A stretch of DNA of 64,000 nt from Myxococcus stipitatus DSM 14675 (lineage in GTDB: Bacteria > Myxococcota > Myxococcia > Myxococcales > Myxococcaceae). The translations under genes and the position numbers were made by a program. The DNA lies in NCBI RefSeq assembly GCF_000331735.1, contig NC_020126.1:4960001-5024000 (forward strand). Direction: 5' to 3'. This document shows, one piece after another, positions 54,962 through 63,159 of the stretch; the stretch's first letter is position 1, and the number at the start of each line of letters is the position of its first letter. The notes under the pieces are model-generated. The model made no database searches. It was not told the DNA's origin and worked only from the letters and a program-made list of their open reading frames with translations.

Positions 54962-56224
54962 ATGCCGAAGAATGTTTTCACCGTGTGTTTCTGTGGAACC
55001 GGCTGCTCACGGGATGAGGGAGAAGAGACCCGGTACTGGGACTACAAGAACACCCTCATCGGCTGGTTCGCCAAGAGCGACAAGCGGCTCATCAGCGACA
55101 AGGACATCTACGACAAGGAGACGGGCTACATCCCGGTGCGGCTCCACAAGGAGATCTCCGGTGAGCTCCAGGACACGAAGCTGAGCGCCACCGTGCGCGG
55201 TGTCGGTGAGAACGACTGGCACCACCAGATGGATGCGTGCTCTCCGCTGGACAGCTCCCTGCCGGGTGCTCCGGGGGCGCTGCGCTCCTATGCGAGGAGC
55301 TACTCCGAGGGGAATCAGCGGAGCATGGTGGGGCAGATATCCGGCTGGGCCGACGCCGCGCTCGCGTTGCACGCCGCCAGCCTCGCGGTGGCCAGCGGGG
55401 CGGAGCAATACAACTTCATCGGGCACAGCCGAGGCGCCGTCGAGTCGCTCATGGCCGCCTGGTTCATCCACGCCTATGGGGGGAAGGCCTGCGCCAACAT
55501 CCCCATCAACATCTTCGCCATCGACCCCGTGCCTGGCACGGGCGTGTGGTACGGCATCCAGACCCAGCTGGCCCCGAACGTGGCCAACTATGTCGGCGTC
55601 TATGCCTGGGACCACCTGGACACGGGCTTCAGCGCGGTGATTCCGCGGCCCAATGCCCGGATGACCCAGCATCCCCCTCACGCGGTCATCGAGAACAACC
55701 GGGGCCTGGGGAGCTCGTGGGCGACGCTCGCGGACCACCGGCAGTTGGAGGACCCGCTCGCGCGCAGCGAGTTGGAGCAGCCCGTGGGATACAAGCTCTA
55801 CGCCTGTCGAGGGCGGCACGGCACCGTCGCGGGCAACTCCACCTCGGATGGCTTGTATGTCGCGTCCAAGGTCAACCCCGACGTCGCCGCGGTTCCCAAG
55901 CTTGTCTACAAGATGGCGCGGGGATATCTGACGCAATGGGATACGACCTTCCAGACGCGAAGCCGCGTCCGCGAGGGCGTCAAGTCCCTGCGACGGCGAA
56001 TCCATACAGCGCACAACCACTTCGACACCATGGCGAACGGGGAGGCCCGGACGTCTCGCACGGTGCTCCGGCCGAGCGTGCGACGTGTCTCGTCCATCCA
56101 TGGCCGAGGAGGCGCGGAGCGCTACTACTTCGAGGATGTGGTGGGCACGCCACCGCTCAACCTGGCTTTTCCTTGCACCATCGAGCAGGCCGGTGGTGGC
56201 TGGGTGAACTGGACGTTCCTCTGA
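54962..56224 (+). CDS. Predicted lipase/esterase-type alpha/beta-hydrolase, putative effector
   Basis: The product is 420 residues, without signal peptide or membrane segment. The N-terminus reads VCFCGTGCSRDEGEE, resembling the opening of DUF2235/T6SS phospholipase-like hydrolases, where a GT motif starts the first strand. The nucleophile elbow is GHSRGA with Ser156, in NFIGHSRGAVESL. A following strand, INIFAIDPVPGTG, offers Asp for the triad; His candidates lie in AWDHLD and HNHFDTM. Hydrolysis of lipid or ester is inferred. The PLD/protease gene starts 34 bp after the stop, so the two are probably co-transcribed. The ATG at 54962 has GGACG-type purines before it. No VgrG, PAAR or immunity gene is visible in the window, so a secretion route is unassigned. 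Confidence 0.7.
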   Translation: MPKNVFTVCFCGTGCSRDEGEETRYWDYKNTLIGWFAKSDKRLISDKDIYDKETGYIPVRLHKEISGELQDTKLSATVRGVGENDWHHQMDACSPLDSSLPGAPGALRSYARSYSEGNQRSMVGQISGWADAALALHAASLAVASGAEQYNFIGHSRGAVESLMAAWFIHAYGGKACANIPINIFAIDPVPGTGVWYGIQTQLAPNVANYVGVYAWDHLDTGFSAVIPRPNARMTQHPPHAVIENNRGLGSSWATLADHRQLEDPLARSELEQPVGYKLYACRGRHGTVAGNSTSDGLYVASKVNPDVAAVPKLVYKMARGYLTQWDTTFQTRSRVREGVKSLRRRIHTAHNHFDTMANGEARTSRTVLRPSVRRVSSIHGRGGAERYYFEDVVGTPPLNLAFPCTIEQAGGGWVNWTFL

Positions 56225-56258
56225 GTCATCACCCATCCAGGCAAGGAGTTCGGCGACG

Positions 56259-59200
56259 ATGAGCAAGATTGACGAAGTATTGGCCCGGGTGCCCCATCAC
56301 TACTTCACGCACGTGAGCCGGGAGAGCTACGTGCGCATCCTGGACACGCCGCGCATCTGGGGGCTGCCGTTCGGGCCGGAGATCATGCCGGCGGCCCGGA
56401 GCCGCACCAAGGACTTCGAGCGCGCCATCATCGAGGTCGTCCAGAAGACGCGGTTCCGCTGTGACGTGGCCTCGCTCAACAGCCCGGACCCCTCCTGGGC
56501 CAAGGTGATTCTGGGCGCCATCGACACGGCGATGATGGCCAATCGCGGCCGTCCCGCCCTCCAGTTCCGGTTCCTCTTCGGGCAGACGCCCATGATCTTC
56601 AAGGACGGCACGTCGCCCAACCTCGTCGACTTCCAGGGCGCGCTGATTCGCCTGGTGCGCTCCCGGCAGCGGGCCTGGGGCGCGACACCGGACCTCTGGA
56701 TGGCGAAGTTCTTCCGCTTGCAGAAGGGGCTCGTGTCGGGGTTCTCCGCCTTCGTCGGCGCGTCCTTGCCGTCCTGGATGGTGTCCGAGCCCGATGACGA
56801 CTTCACCAAGATGACGTGGAACCACTCGAAGATCATCGCCTCGGATGGGCTCGAGTCCCTGGTCGGCGGGCACAACCTGAACATGGACCTGTTCACCAGT
56901 TACCCGCCCGTGCACGACGTGTCCGTCGTCATGCATGGCGAGGCGGCGCTGGGCTCGCAGCGGTTCCTGGATCGGATGTGGGGCTGCGGCACGGACGTGG
57001 TGACGAAGGAGTTCCTGGACCCAGGCACCCTGACGTGGAGGAACGGGGATGACGCGAGTGTGCGCAGGCTCGAAGACCCGCTGAGCTCCCGGGAGGCAGG
57101 GGACCACCGGACCGAGCGTGCGCGGGAGTTCGCGCGGCTGCATCGAGGCAGCCTGCCGGGGGAGAGGCCGCGTCCCCGTCGCGGCGCGTTCGAGCCCCTG
57201 CCCACCATCCTGGAGGAGGAGACCCCGGAGGACCTGGGCGCCGAGGCCATTCGCGAGGATGACCTCCAGACGCTGCGCGACCTGGAGGGGCCTGTCTTCA
57301 AGGAGGAGAAGGTCATCGGCTACGCGGGCCTCGATGAGTACAAGAAGGCCAGTCGAGTCCTGTCCATCGGGAAGCACTGGTCGGGCCCGGACATGGACCG
57401 GGACTACGAGCAGGCGTCGGAGATCATGAAGTCGGTGTTGATTCACGGCGCCACGAGCACGCTGCGGCTGTCCCAGATGGACCTGGTGAGCGCGTGGAAG
57501 AAGAAGTGGTCATCGCATGTGGTCTGCCATTGGATCATGGAGGCGTTGATCGCCAATCCCAGGCTTCAGGTGCAGGTGGTGGTCTCGCCCCTGGACGCCG
57601 GGGCGGGGGCGGAGGGGGACCAGTATTCGTTTGGCTCGGGGGCGTGCCGGACGTTCGAGCTGTTCCAGTACTACATGGCGAACGCCGTCGAGACAGACAC
57701 GCGGCGGCCGGATGCGGAGACGCGGCTGGCGGCCCTGGCCCGGCTGCACATTGCTCCGTTCTATTACACGGAGGTTCCTCGGGAGAAGACGCGGGAAGGG
57801 GAGTCGTACTTCTGGCCGGAGCTGACGCCGGAGGGGTTCACCGCGACGTTGAAGCAGCCGTCACTCGCGCAGGTGCCGCCGGTCAAGGGCATCATCGGGA
57901 GCGCGGTGGAGTCCGTGAAGAAGGCGAGTGGCGCCGTCTTCCCGAAAGTTCCTTCCGCACCGGGCAATCACACCAAGATCATGATTGCCGATGACCAAGC
58001 GTACGTCGTCGGGTCCGACAATCTCTATCCAGGCTTCCTCTCCGAGTTCAACTATCTCATCGAGGGACCGGGCGCCGTGGCGGACCTGCTCCGGACGTAC
58101 TGGGAGCCGCTGTGGCACTACTCGGGAGCGCACTGTGTGAATCCCGCGTGCAAGGGGGGCTGCACGACGCTGGCGAAGGTGCCTCGGGATGCGCTGGGGT
58201 TGGGGCGGAGTCTGCTCTCGGGGCAGCCGGCGACGCGGCTGATGAAGTCTTCGGGGCTCGGGATGCTGCCGCGCTCGGAGTTCTTCAGCGGGATGGTGGA
58301 GCCGACCTTGCCGTCGCTCACGGCCCGGCCCTCGTCGTCCTTCTTCGGTCGGGGAGGCGTGGGCCAGCAGGTCTGGTCTCCGCCGCTGTTGCACGCCGAC
58401 AACCGGGGGAAGGTGATTCGGGTCGACCTGCGTGCGCCGCCGGACCTCGCGCCGATTCTCGAGAAGGATGCGGAGTCCGCGCTGAAGGGCATGATGGAGC
58501 GGCGCGAGCGGGAGCTCCTGGCTCCGTCTCGACCGCCGAGCAGCTCCGGGACGGTGAGCCAGACGCCTCCCTCGACGCAGGTGTCGAGCTCGGTCTCCAG
58601 CTCCTATGAGAACAGCGACAAGATCGAAGGGGACCACTACTACACCGACCAGCAGATCTTCACGTTGCTGGACCACTATCTCGGGCGCGTGCCGAACGTG
58701 GTCGTGCTGCGCGGCATCAACGGCTATGTGCTCAATCGCATCGCGCCGGACACGTATGACGAAGCCCTGCGGGGACTGATTGCGGGTGGGACGCCTCGCA
58801 CCCTCGTCCAGCCCTACAACGTCAATGGCAACCACTGGGGGTTGATCTTCATCCGGGTGGCGCCTCCCTCGGGCGGCGCGAGAGGACAGGCGCGGGTTCT
58901 CTACATCGACCCGCTCAGTCCTGACTCCGTGCCCAACCTGGGCCCGTTGGGACGGGCGTTCCCGGACCTGCAGGTCGAGCGATGCGGCGTCCGCTACCAG
59001 AATGACCGCAGGGTGGGCCATGACGGTGGGCAGAACAGCTGTGGTCCGTGGGTCATCGAGCTTGCGCGGTGGCTCGTCTCGCACGATGGGGCGCTGCCCG
59101 CGCCCGATAGGGACCCTCGCGAGGCGGCCCTTCGCTTCCGCGCGCAGCACCAGCTGGCCCTGGATGGAATCAACGGGCGCGTCGTGGACGACTTCGTCGT

Positions 59201-59333
59201 CGTGGGCGGCTCCGATGCCCCGGCGAAGAAGGGCTCGGATGTGAGCTCCACCAGCCCGACCGCGAGTGGAGGGAGCACTGCGACGAAGGGGACGTCGGAC
59301 GACTCGGATGACGACGACTTCGTCATGGTCTGA
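56259..59333 (+). CDS. Phospholipase D-like protein fused to Ulp1-like (clan CE) cysteine protease domain
   Basis: The product is 1024 residues. Two HKD motifs mark a phospholipase D fold: His189-x-Lys191-x4-Asp196 (NHSKIIASD, followed by GGHNLNMD) and His571-x-Lys573-x4-Asp578 (NHTKIMIAD, followed by GSDNLYPGF). About 300 residues lie between, including an acidic linker. Residues 660-780 are Ser/Pro-rich. The C-terminal domain (about 785-985) has the ordered triad of Ulp1/C48-type proteases: His859 in NGNHWGLIFI, Asp884 in LYIDPLSP, Gln925 and Cys928 in GGQNSCGPW. The tail is acidic (DDSDDDDFVMV). No signal peptide is seen. AGGAG precedes the ATG. A lipase-like gene lies 34 bp upstream. Combining a phospholipase with a ubiquitin/SUMO-protease-like domain suggests an effector against prey or eukaryotic hosts; delivery is unknown. 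Gln-Cys spacing is 3, shorter than in classical Ulp1, so the exact family is open. Confidence 0.75.
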   Translation: MSKIDEVLARVPHHYFTHVSRESYVRILDTPRIWGLPFGPEIMPAARSRTKDFERAIIEVVQKTRFRCDVASLNSPDPSWAKVILGAIDTAMMANRGRPALQFRFLFGQTPMIFKDGTSPNLVDFQGALIRLVRSRQRAWGATPDLWMAKFFRLQKGLVSGFSAFVGASLPSWMVSEPDDDFTKMTWNHSKIIASDGLESLVGGHNLNMDLFTSYPPVHDVSVVMHGEAALGSQRFLDRMWGCGTDVVTKEFLDPGTLTWRNGDDASVRRLEDPLSSREAGDHRTERAREFARLHRGSLPGERPRPRRGAFEPLPTILEEETPEDLGAEAIREDDLQTLRDLEGPVFKEEKVIGYAGLDEYKKASRVLSIGKHWSGPDMDRDYEQASEIMKSVLIHGATSTLRLSQMDLVSAWKKKWSSHVVCHWIMEALIANPRLQVQVVVSPLDAGAGAEGDQYSFGSGACRTFELFQYYMANAVETDTRRPDAETRLAALARLHIAPFYYTEVPREKTREGESYFWPELTPEGFTATLKQPSLAQVPPVKGIIGSAVESVKKASGAVFPKVPSAPGNHTKIMIADDQAYVVGSDNLYPGFLSEFNYLIEGPGAVADLLRTYWEPLWHYSGAHCVNPACKGGCTTLAKVPRDALGLGRSLLSGQPATRLMKSSGLGMLPRSEFFSGMVEPTLPSLTARPSSSFFGRGGVGQQVWSPPLLHADNRGKVIRVDLRAPPDLAPILEKDAESALKGMMERRERELLAPSRPPSSSGTVSQTPPSTQVSSSVSSSYENSDKIEGDHYYTDQQIFTLLDHYLGRVPNVVVLRGINGYVLNRIAPDTYDEALRGLIAGGTPRTLVQPYNVNGNHWGLIFIRVAPPSGGARGQARVLYIDPLSPDSVPNLGPLGRAFPDLQVERCGVRYQNDRRVGHDGGQNSCGPWVIELARWLVSHDGALPAPDRDPREAALRFRAQHQLALDGINGRVVDDFVVVGGSDAPAKKGSDVSSTSPTASGGSTATKGTSDDSDDDDFVMV

Positions 59334-59455
59334 GACCTGTGCTCGATGCCGTTGTCCTTCCTTTCGCCATACCCGACGCTTCGAGTGGCAGGTGCAGTTG
59401 CTGTGTAAATAACAAGTGCAGGCATATGGCGATATGGTCGCCCGGCGTTTTCGTT

Positions 59456-59483
59456 CCCCCGGTGGCCTGAGTCGCCACGGGGG
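59456..59483. terminator. GC-rich hairpin between effector-like and S41 genes
   Basis: CCCCC-(G)-GTGGC pairs with GCCAC-GGGGG around a 7-base loop with one bulged G. It lies 122 bp after the PLD/protease stop and 23 bp before the S41 start, so it could end the upstream operon or sit in the leader of the next gene. Confidence 0.45.
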
Positions 59484-59506
59484 CGAGGGCCTGAGGAGAC
59501 CCACGC

Positions 59507-61744
59507 ATGTCCAGCATCTGGAACCTCATCTCTCACGGCGTCTGCTGGGCGCGTCGCGGCCAGCGGCGGGGGCGGGGCACCGCCGTTCTTCTCTCTCTGC
59601 TGGGGGGAAGTGCCTGGGGGCAGTCGTTGCTGTCCGCCGAGAGCTGGTGCGACTTCGGGCAGGCAGGTCCAACCACCGCGCTGCCCGCGCCTGTCGCGCT
59701 GTCCGCCGCGCACGGGCAGACGCGCTTCTTTGGCACGGGGCCCGGCTACCACGACGCTGACCTGGCTCTGGTCAGCGCGCTGGAGGGGAGCTCCGTGGAC
59801 TGGGACGCCGCCACGAGTCACTACGCCGACAGGGTGGAAGGTGTCTGCGCGCTAGCCGCGTCGTCCAGGACGCTGCGCGCCGCGCAAGTCCTCTCGGTGG
59901 GTCCCATCGCGTTCATTCGTCCAGGCACCGGTGACGTCCAGGTCCCCCGGCATTCCCGCGCGGTCATCATCGACCTGAGGGAGTTGCCGGCGGCTCCGGG
60001 GCTCGAGGAGGCGCTGGCTCGTGCCATCGGCGCGGTCAGCACGGCGCCCGTTGCGCGCCTCTCTGAACGCGTCCGGCACCACATCGGGATGACGGACGAG
60101 ATGACGCCCGAAAGCGAGTACTCCGCCTATCGCAACTTCGTGGAGCCGCGCGCACGCGAGCCGTACGCCGCGACGGGGCGGGCCGAGTTGCCGGTCGCGC
60201 TGCTCACCGGTCCGGCGCTGGCTCCCGCGGCGGCTCGATTCGCGGTGGACTTGCGGATGGCCCAGCGTGCCTGGCTTGTTGGCGCTCCCGTCCACACGGC
60301 GGTCGCGGAGTCGAAGTGGATGCCCGTGAAGAGGAAGGGGATGCTCGTGCGCACCGCGCGGCTGGAGGACGCGCAGGGGGCGGTGCCCGACGTCATTCCC
60401 GTGGACTCGAGCCTCTCCCACTTTGGATTGGGGGTGGGGAGTTCCGACTCCGTCCCATCCGCGCAGGCGCTCCAGGCTACATCCTTCTCTGGCGTTCCCA
60501 CGCCGGTGGATCGCACCACGCCCGTCGTGCGCAACGCCCCGGAGAAGCGATTCGCGCTCGAGGTCCTGCCGCCCAGTGCGGCCTCATCGGGCATCGCCCG
60601 GGCGGACCTCCTCATCCTCCACGGCGCCACGCGGCTGTTCTTTCCCTACTTCGGGACGGTGGGGGATGGCATCGATGATCGCCTGCTGGAGATGTTGGCC
60701 TTGGTGGACGCCGTGCCCGTCACGCATGTCCAACAGACGCAGCGACTGCTCCTGCGCTTCAATGAGGTACTCCAGGACGGCCACGGGTTCGTCTACGCAC
60801 GGGGGGGACCGACGCCGGCGGGCTACTTCGCCGTCTATTTGGACGAAATCGGCGGAGAGCCGGTTGTCCGCCGCTCCGTGGTGCCGGATGTACACCCTGG
60901 AGACACTGTGACGAGTGTCGATGGTGTGCCCATGGCGGAGTGGTTGAGCGTGGAGACGGCGCACGCTTCGGCCGCGACGCCTGGCTGGAAGCATGAAGTC
61001 GCCGCCAGGCGGCTGGTCAACATGAACGGTCCTTCCACCTTCGGCCTGCGGGGCGTGGATGGAGTCACGCGTTTCGTGCAGGTGCAGCCTCAGCCGCAGA
61101 TGCTCCTGGGGCCTCCATCGTTCAGAGGAGCGGGAAGCCTCGCGGACCTCGGGGCGCCGGAGCTGCATTACATGAATCTGGCGAATCAGGTGCTCAGCTC
61201 CGTAGGGCAGTTCCGGGCGGCCCTCGCCGCCGCGCAAGGTGCCAGCGGTCTTGTCCTGGATCTGCGCGGCTACCCGAATTTTGGCAGCTACGAACCGCGA
61301 AGGCGGCTCATCCCGACGCCGTTCCTCACGTCGGTCTTCCGCACCCCGGTATGGACGGGTCCCGAGGAGTTCGGGTGGCAGGAGGAGCAGGGGGAGATCG
61401 AGCCGATGTCGAACCCCTCCTTTTCGGGCCCCATTGTCCTCCTGGTGGGCCCCAAGTCGGTGTCCGCGTCGGAGGATTTCTCCATGGTGCTGACCGGTGC
61501 CCGGAGGGTGAAGGTCGTTGGCCGCCGCAGCGCGGGGACGAACGGGGTCGTCGCCCGGTTGCTGATGCCTGGAGGCATGCTCGCGTGGTTCACCGGCATG
61601 GAGATGCTCTTTCCGGACCGCTCGACGTTCCACGGTGTGGGCATCGTCCCGGACATCGAGTCCACGCCCACGGCGGTGGACCTCGCGGCCGGGAGGGACA
61701 CGGAGCTGCTCCGGGCCATCGAGTACCTGCGCACCGGCCAGTGA
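59507..61744 (+). CDS. Secreted S41-family (tail-specific protease-like) protein
   Basis: The product is 745 residues. GAGGAGA precedes the ATG. An Arg-rich start and hydrophobic GTAVLLSLLGGSAWG form a signal peptide, probably cut before QSLLSAES. Residues 40-400 are a large N-terminal region without a recognised motif. A PDZ-like segment (VHPGDTVTSVDGVPMAEW) lies near 470. The C-terminal S41 core shows LVLDLRGYPNFG, the serine motif SVSASED (Ser655 before Glu) and VVGRRSAGTNG, then HGVGIVPDIESTP. Where CtpA-type proteases have the catalytic Lys (GKG), this protein has TNG, so it either belongs to the Lys-less S41 branch or is inactive. Outer-membrane or extracellular location is inferred. 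Its gene is 173 bp from the effector-like pair and may be independent. Confidence 0.78.
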   Translation: MSSIWNLISHGVCWARRGQRRGRGTAVLLSLLGGSAWGQSLLSAESWCDFGQAGPTTALPAPVALSAAHGQTRFFGTGPGYHDADLALVSALEGSSVDWDAATSHYADRVEGVCALAASSRTLRAAQVLSVGPIAFIRPGTGDVQVPRHSRAVIIDLRELPAAPGLEEALARAIGAVSTAPVARLSERVRHHIGMTDEMTPESEYSAYRNFVEPRAREPYAATGRAELPVALLTGPALAPAAARFAVDLRMAQRAWLVGAPVHTAVAESKWMPVKRKGMLVRTARLEDAQGAVPDVIPVDSSLSHFGLGVGSSDSVPSAQALQATSFSGVPTPVDRTTPVVRNAPEKRFALEVLPPSAASSGIARADLLILHGATRLFFPYFGTVGDGIDDRLLEMLALVDAVPVTHVQQTQRLLLRFNEVLQDGHGFVYARGGPTPAGYFAVYLDEIGGEPVVRRSVVPDVHPGDTVTSVDGVPMAEWLSVETAHASAATPGWKHEVAARRLVNMNGPSTFGLRGVDGVTRFVQVQPQPQMLLGPPSFRGAGSLADLGAPELHYMNLANQVLSSVGQFRAALAAAQGASGLVLDLRGYPNFGSYEPRRRLIPTPFLTSVFRTPVWTGPEEFGWQEEQGEIEPMSNPSFSGPIVLLVGPKSVSASEDFSMVLTGARRVKVVGRRSAGTNGVVARLLMPGGMLAWFTGMEMLFPDRSTFHGVGIVPDIESTPTAVDLAAGRDTELLRAIEYLRTGQ

Positions 61745-61876
61745 GCGCGTGGATGCGTCGTCGACTTGCACTCCCGTGCTAAGGGCTACCGCTCCTGACG
61801 CTGCAACACCAAGTTGGCCCCGGCGCCAATCCATGGCGCTCGCGGGCCCGTGGCGAAGGCGGGTCAGGAGGTCACC

Positions 61877-62992
61877 ATGTCGAAACCAACGTATGGACTG
61901 CTCATCCTGAGTGCACTGTGGATTCCTGCGGGGAGCCTCGCGGAGCCGGTGCGGGAGACCGTGCGGACGCTCTATGTCGCCAACAACGCCGTGGACAGCG
62001 CCGCCTGTGGCACCAGATCGAATCCGTGCCGCTCCATCAGCGAGGCCATCTCCCATGCCCTGCCGGGTGAGCGCATCCTCGTCGGCCCCGGCCGCTACGG
62101 AGACCTCAACAGCGATGGCGACTTCGACGACCCCGGCGAAGAAGCCGCCGAAGTCGCCACAGGCTGCCGCTGCATGATCCTCATCGACAAACCCTTGCAG
62201 ATCGTCTCGTCCGCCGGCGCCGAGCGCACCGTCCTCGACGCCAACGGCGCCGTGCTGGACGTCGTCAACATCACCGCGAGCGAGGTCACCTTCGGCGGCC
62301 CCAACAGGGGCTTCACCCTCACCGGGGCAGGGAAGGTGACCGATGACGATGGCATCGGTCTGGACTCCCTCGGCGGCCGCAACGTGCGAGTCATTGACAA
62401 CATCGCCCAGGGAAACGGCGACGATGGCTTCCGCGTCTGGGGCGATGAAATCACCGTCAAAGACAACCTCTCCCTGGGCAACGGGTCTGGGATGACCGTC
62501 ACCTCCGAGTCCGGCGCATCCGTCGTCACCGGAAACATCGCCACCGACAATGGCAAGGGCCCCGTCCACGGCCACGGCTTCACCGTCTGGCTCAAGCAAG
62601 GCACCGTCAAGGACAACCACTCCGTCGGCAACCGGGCCATCGGCTTCCTCATCTTCACTTCGGGTCCTACCCAGCTCGACTTCACGGGCAACGTCGCCAT
62701 CGGCAACCGCGGCGCCGGCCTCTGGCTCCGCGGCGACTTCGCCCCCGGACTCCATGGCAACAGCTTCTACGGGAACCTCGGCGAGCCCGTCGGCGGAGCC
62801 TTCCAGTCCGTCCCCAACTGCGGCGTCGTCAACGACACGAGCCTGTTCCTGGATGCTACCCTCAACTACTGGGGTGCCTCGACAGGCCCCGGAGGCGACC
62901 CCGCCGATGCCGCCGGTGCGGGTTCCGTGTGCGACGTGCAGGGCCAGACGCAGGTCATTCCCTTTGACGCGAGCCCCCTTCACGGAGGGTAG
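61877..62992 (+). CDS. Secreted right-handed parallel beta-helix protein
   Basis: The product is 371 residues. A perfect AGGAGG lies before the ATG at 61877; an upstream frame from 61814 is rejected. The signal peptide LLILSALWIPAGSLA is cut before EPVRET. The opening LYVANNAVD...CRSISEAISHALPGERILVGPG is the usual entry of surface beta-helix (pectate-lyase-like) proteins, and helix coils repeat as V-x-DN-x-A-x-GNGDDGF, TVKDNLSLGNGSG, VTGNIATDNG, VKDNHSVGNRAIGF, FTGNVAIGNRGAG. DLNSDGDFDDPGE is a dockerin-like calcium loop. The C-terminal NYWGASTGPGGDP is typical of this group. Four cysteines could form disulfides. It may bind or cleave polysaccharide; no catalytic residues are certain. Confidence 0.82.
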   Translation: MSKPTYGLLILSALWIPAGSLAEPVRETVRTLYVANNAVDSAACGTRSNPCRSISEAISHALPGERILVGPGRYGDLNSDGDFDDPGEEAAEVATGCRCMILIDKPLQIVSSAGAERTVLDANGAVLDVVNITASEVTFGGPNRGFTLTGAGKVTDDDGIGLDSLGGRNVRVIDNIAQGNGDDGFRVWGDEITVKDNLSLGNGSGMTVTSESGASVVTGNIATDNGKGPVHGHGFTVWLKQGTVKDNHSVGNRAIGFLIFTSGPTQLDFTGNVAIGNRGAGLWLRGDFAPGLHGNSFYGNLGEPVGGAFQSVPNCGVVNDTSLFLDATLNYWGASTGPGGDPADAAGAGSVCDVQGQTQVIPFDASPLHGG

Positions 62993-63113
62993 GTGAGGGC
63001 AGGGTTTCCCCTTCCCATCCACGCTGATCTCTGCGAAGGGGTCACCGCATTCGGACCCAGGCCTGGGGCGGTATATACCCCGCTCCCTTGGAATCCCTAG
63101 TATTGCAGTCAGG

Positions 63114-63143
63114 TTGCGATATTGCGGGGGCGCTGGATATAGT
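63114..63143 (+). promoter_or_regulatory. Possible sigma-70-type promoter
   Basis: TTGCGA (63114-63119) and TATAGT (63138-63143) are separated by 18 bp. Transcription would begin near 63150, very close to the ATG at 63160, which would give a nearly leaderless message or favour the ATG at 63199. A nearby GGTATATACC palindrome at about 63070 could be an operator. Low certainty. Confidence 0.35.
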
Positions 63144-63159
63144 TCGCGTGGATTCGGAA

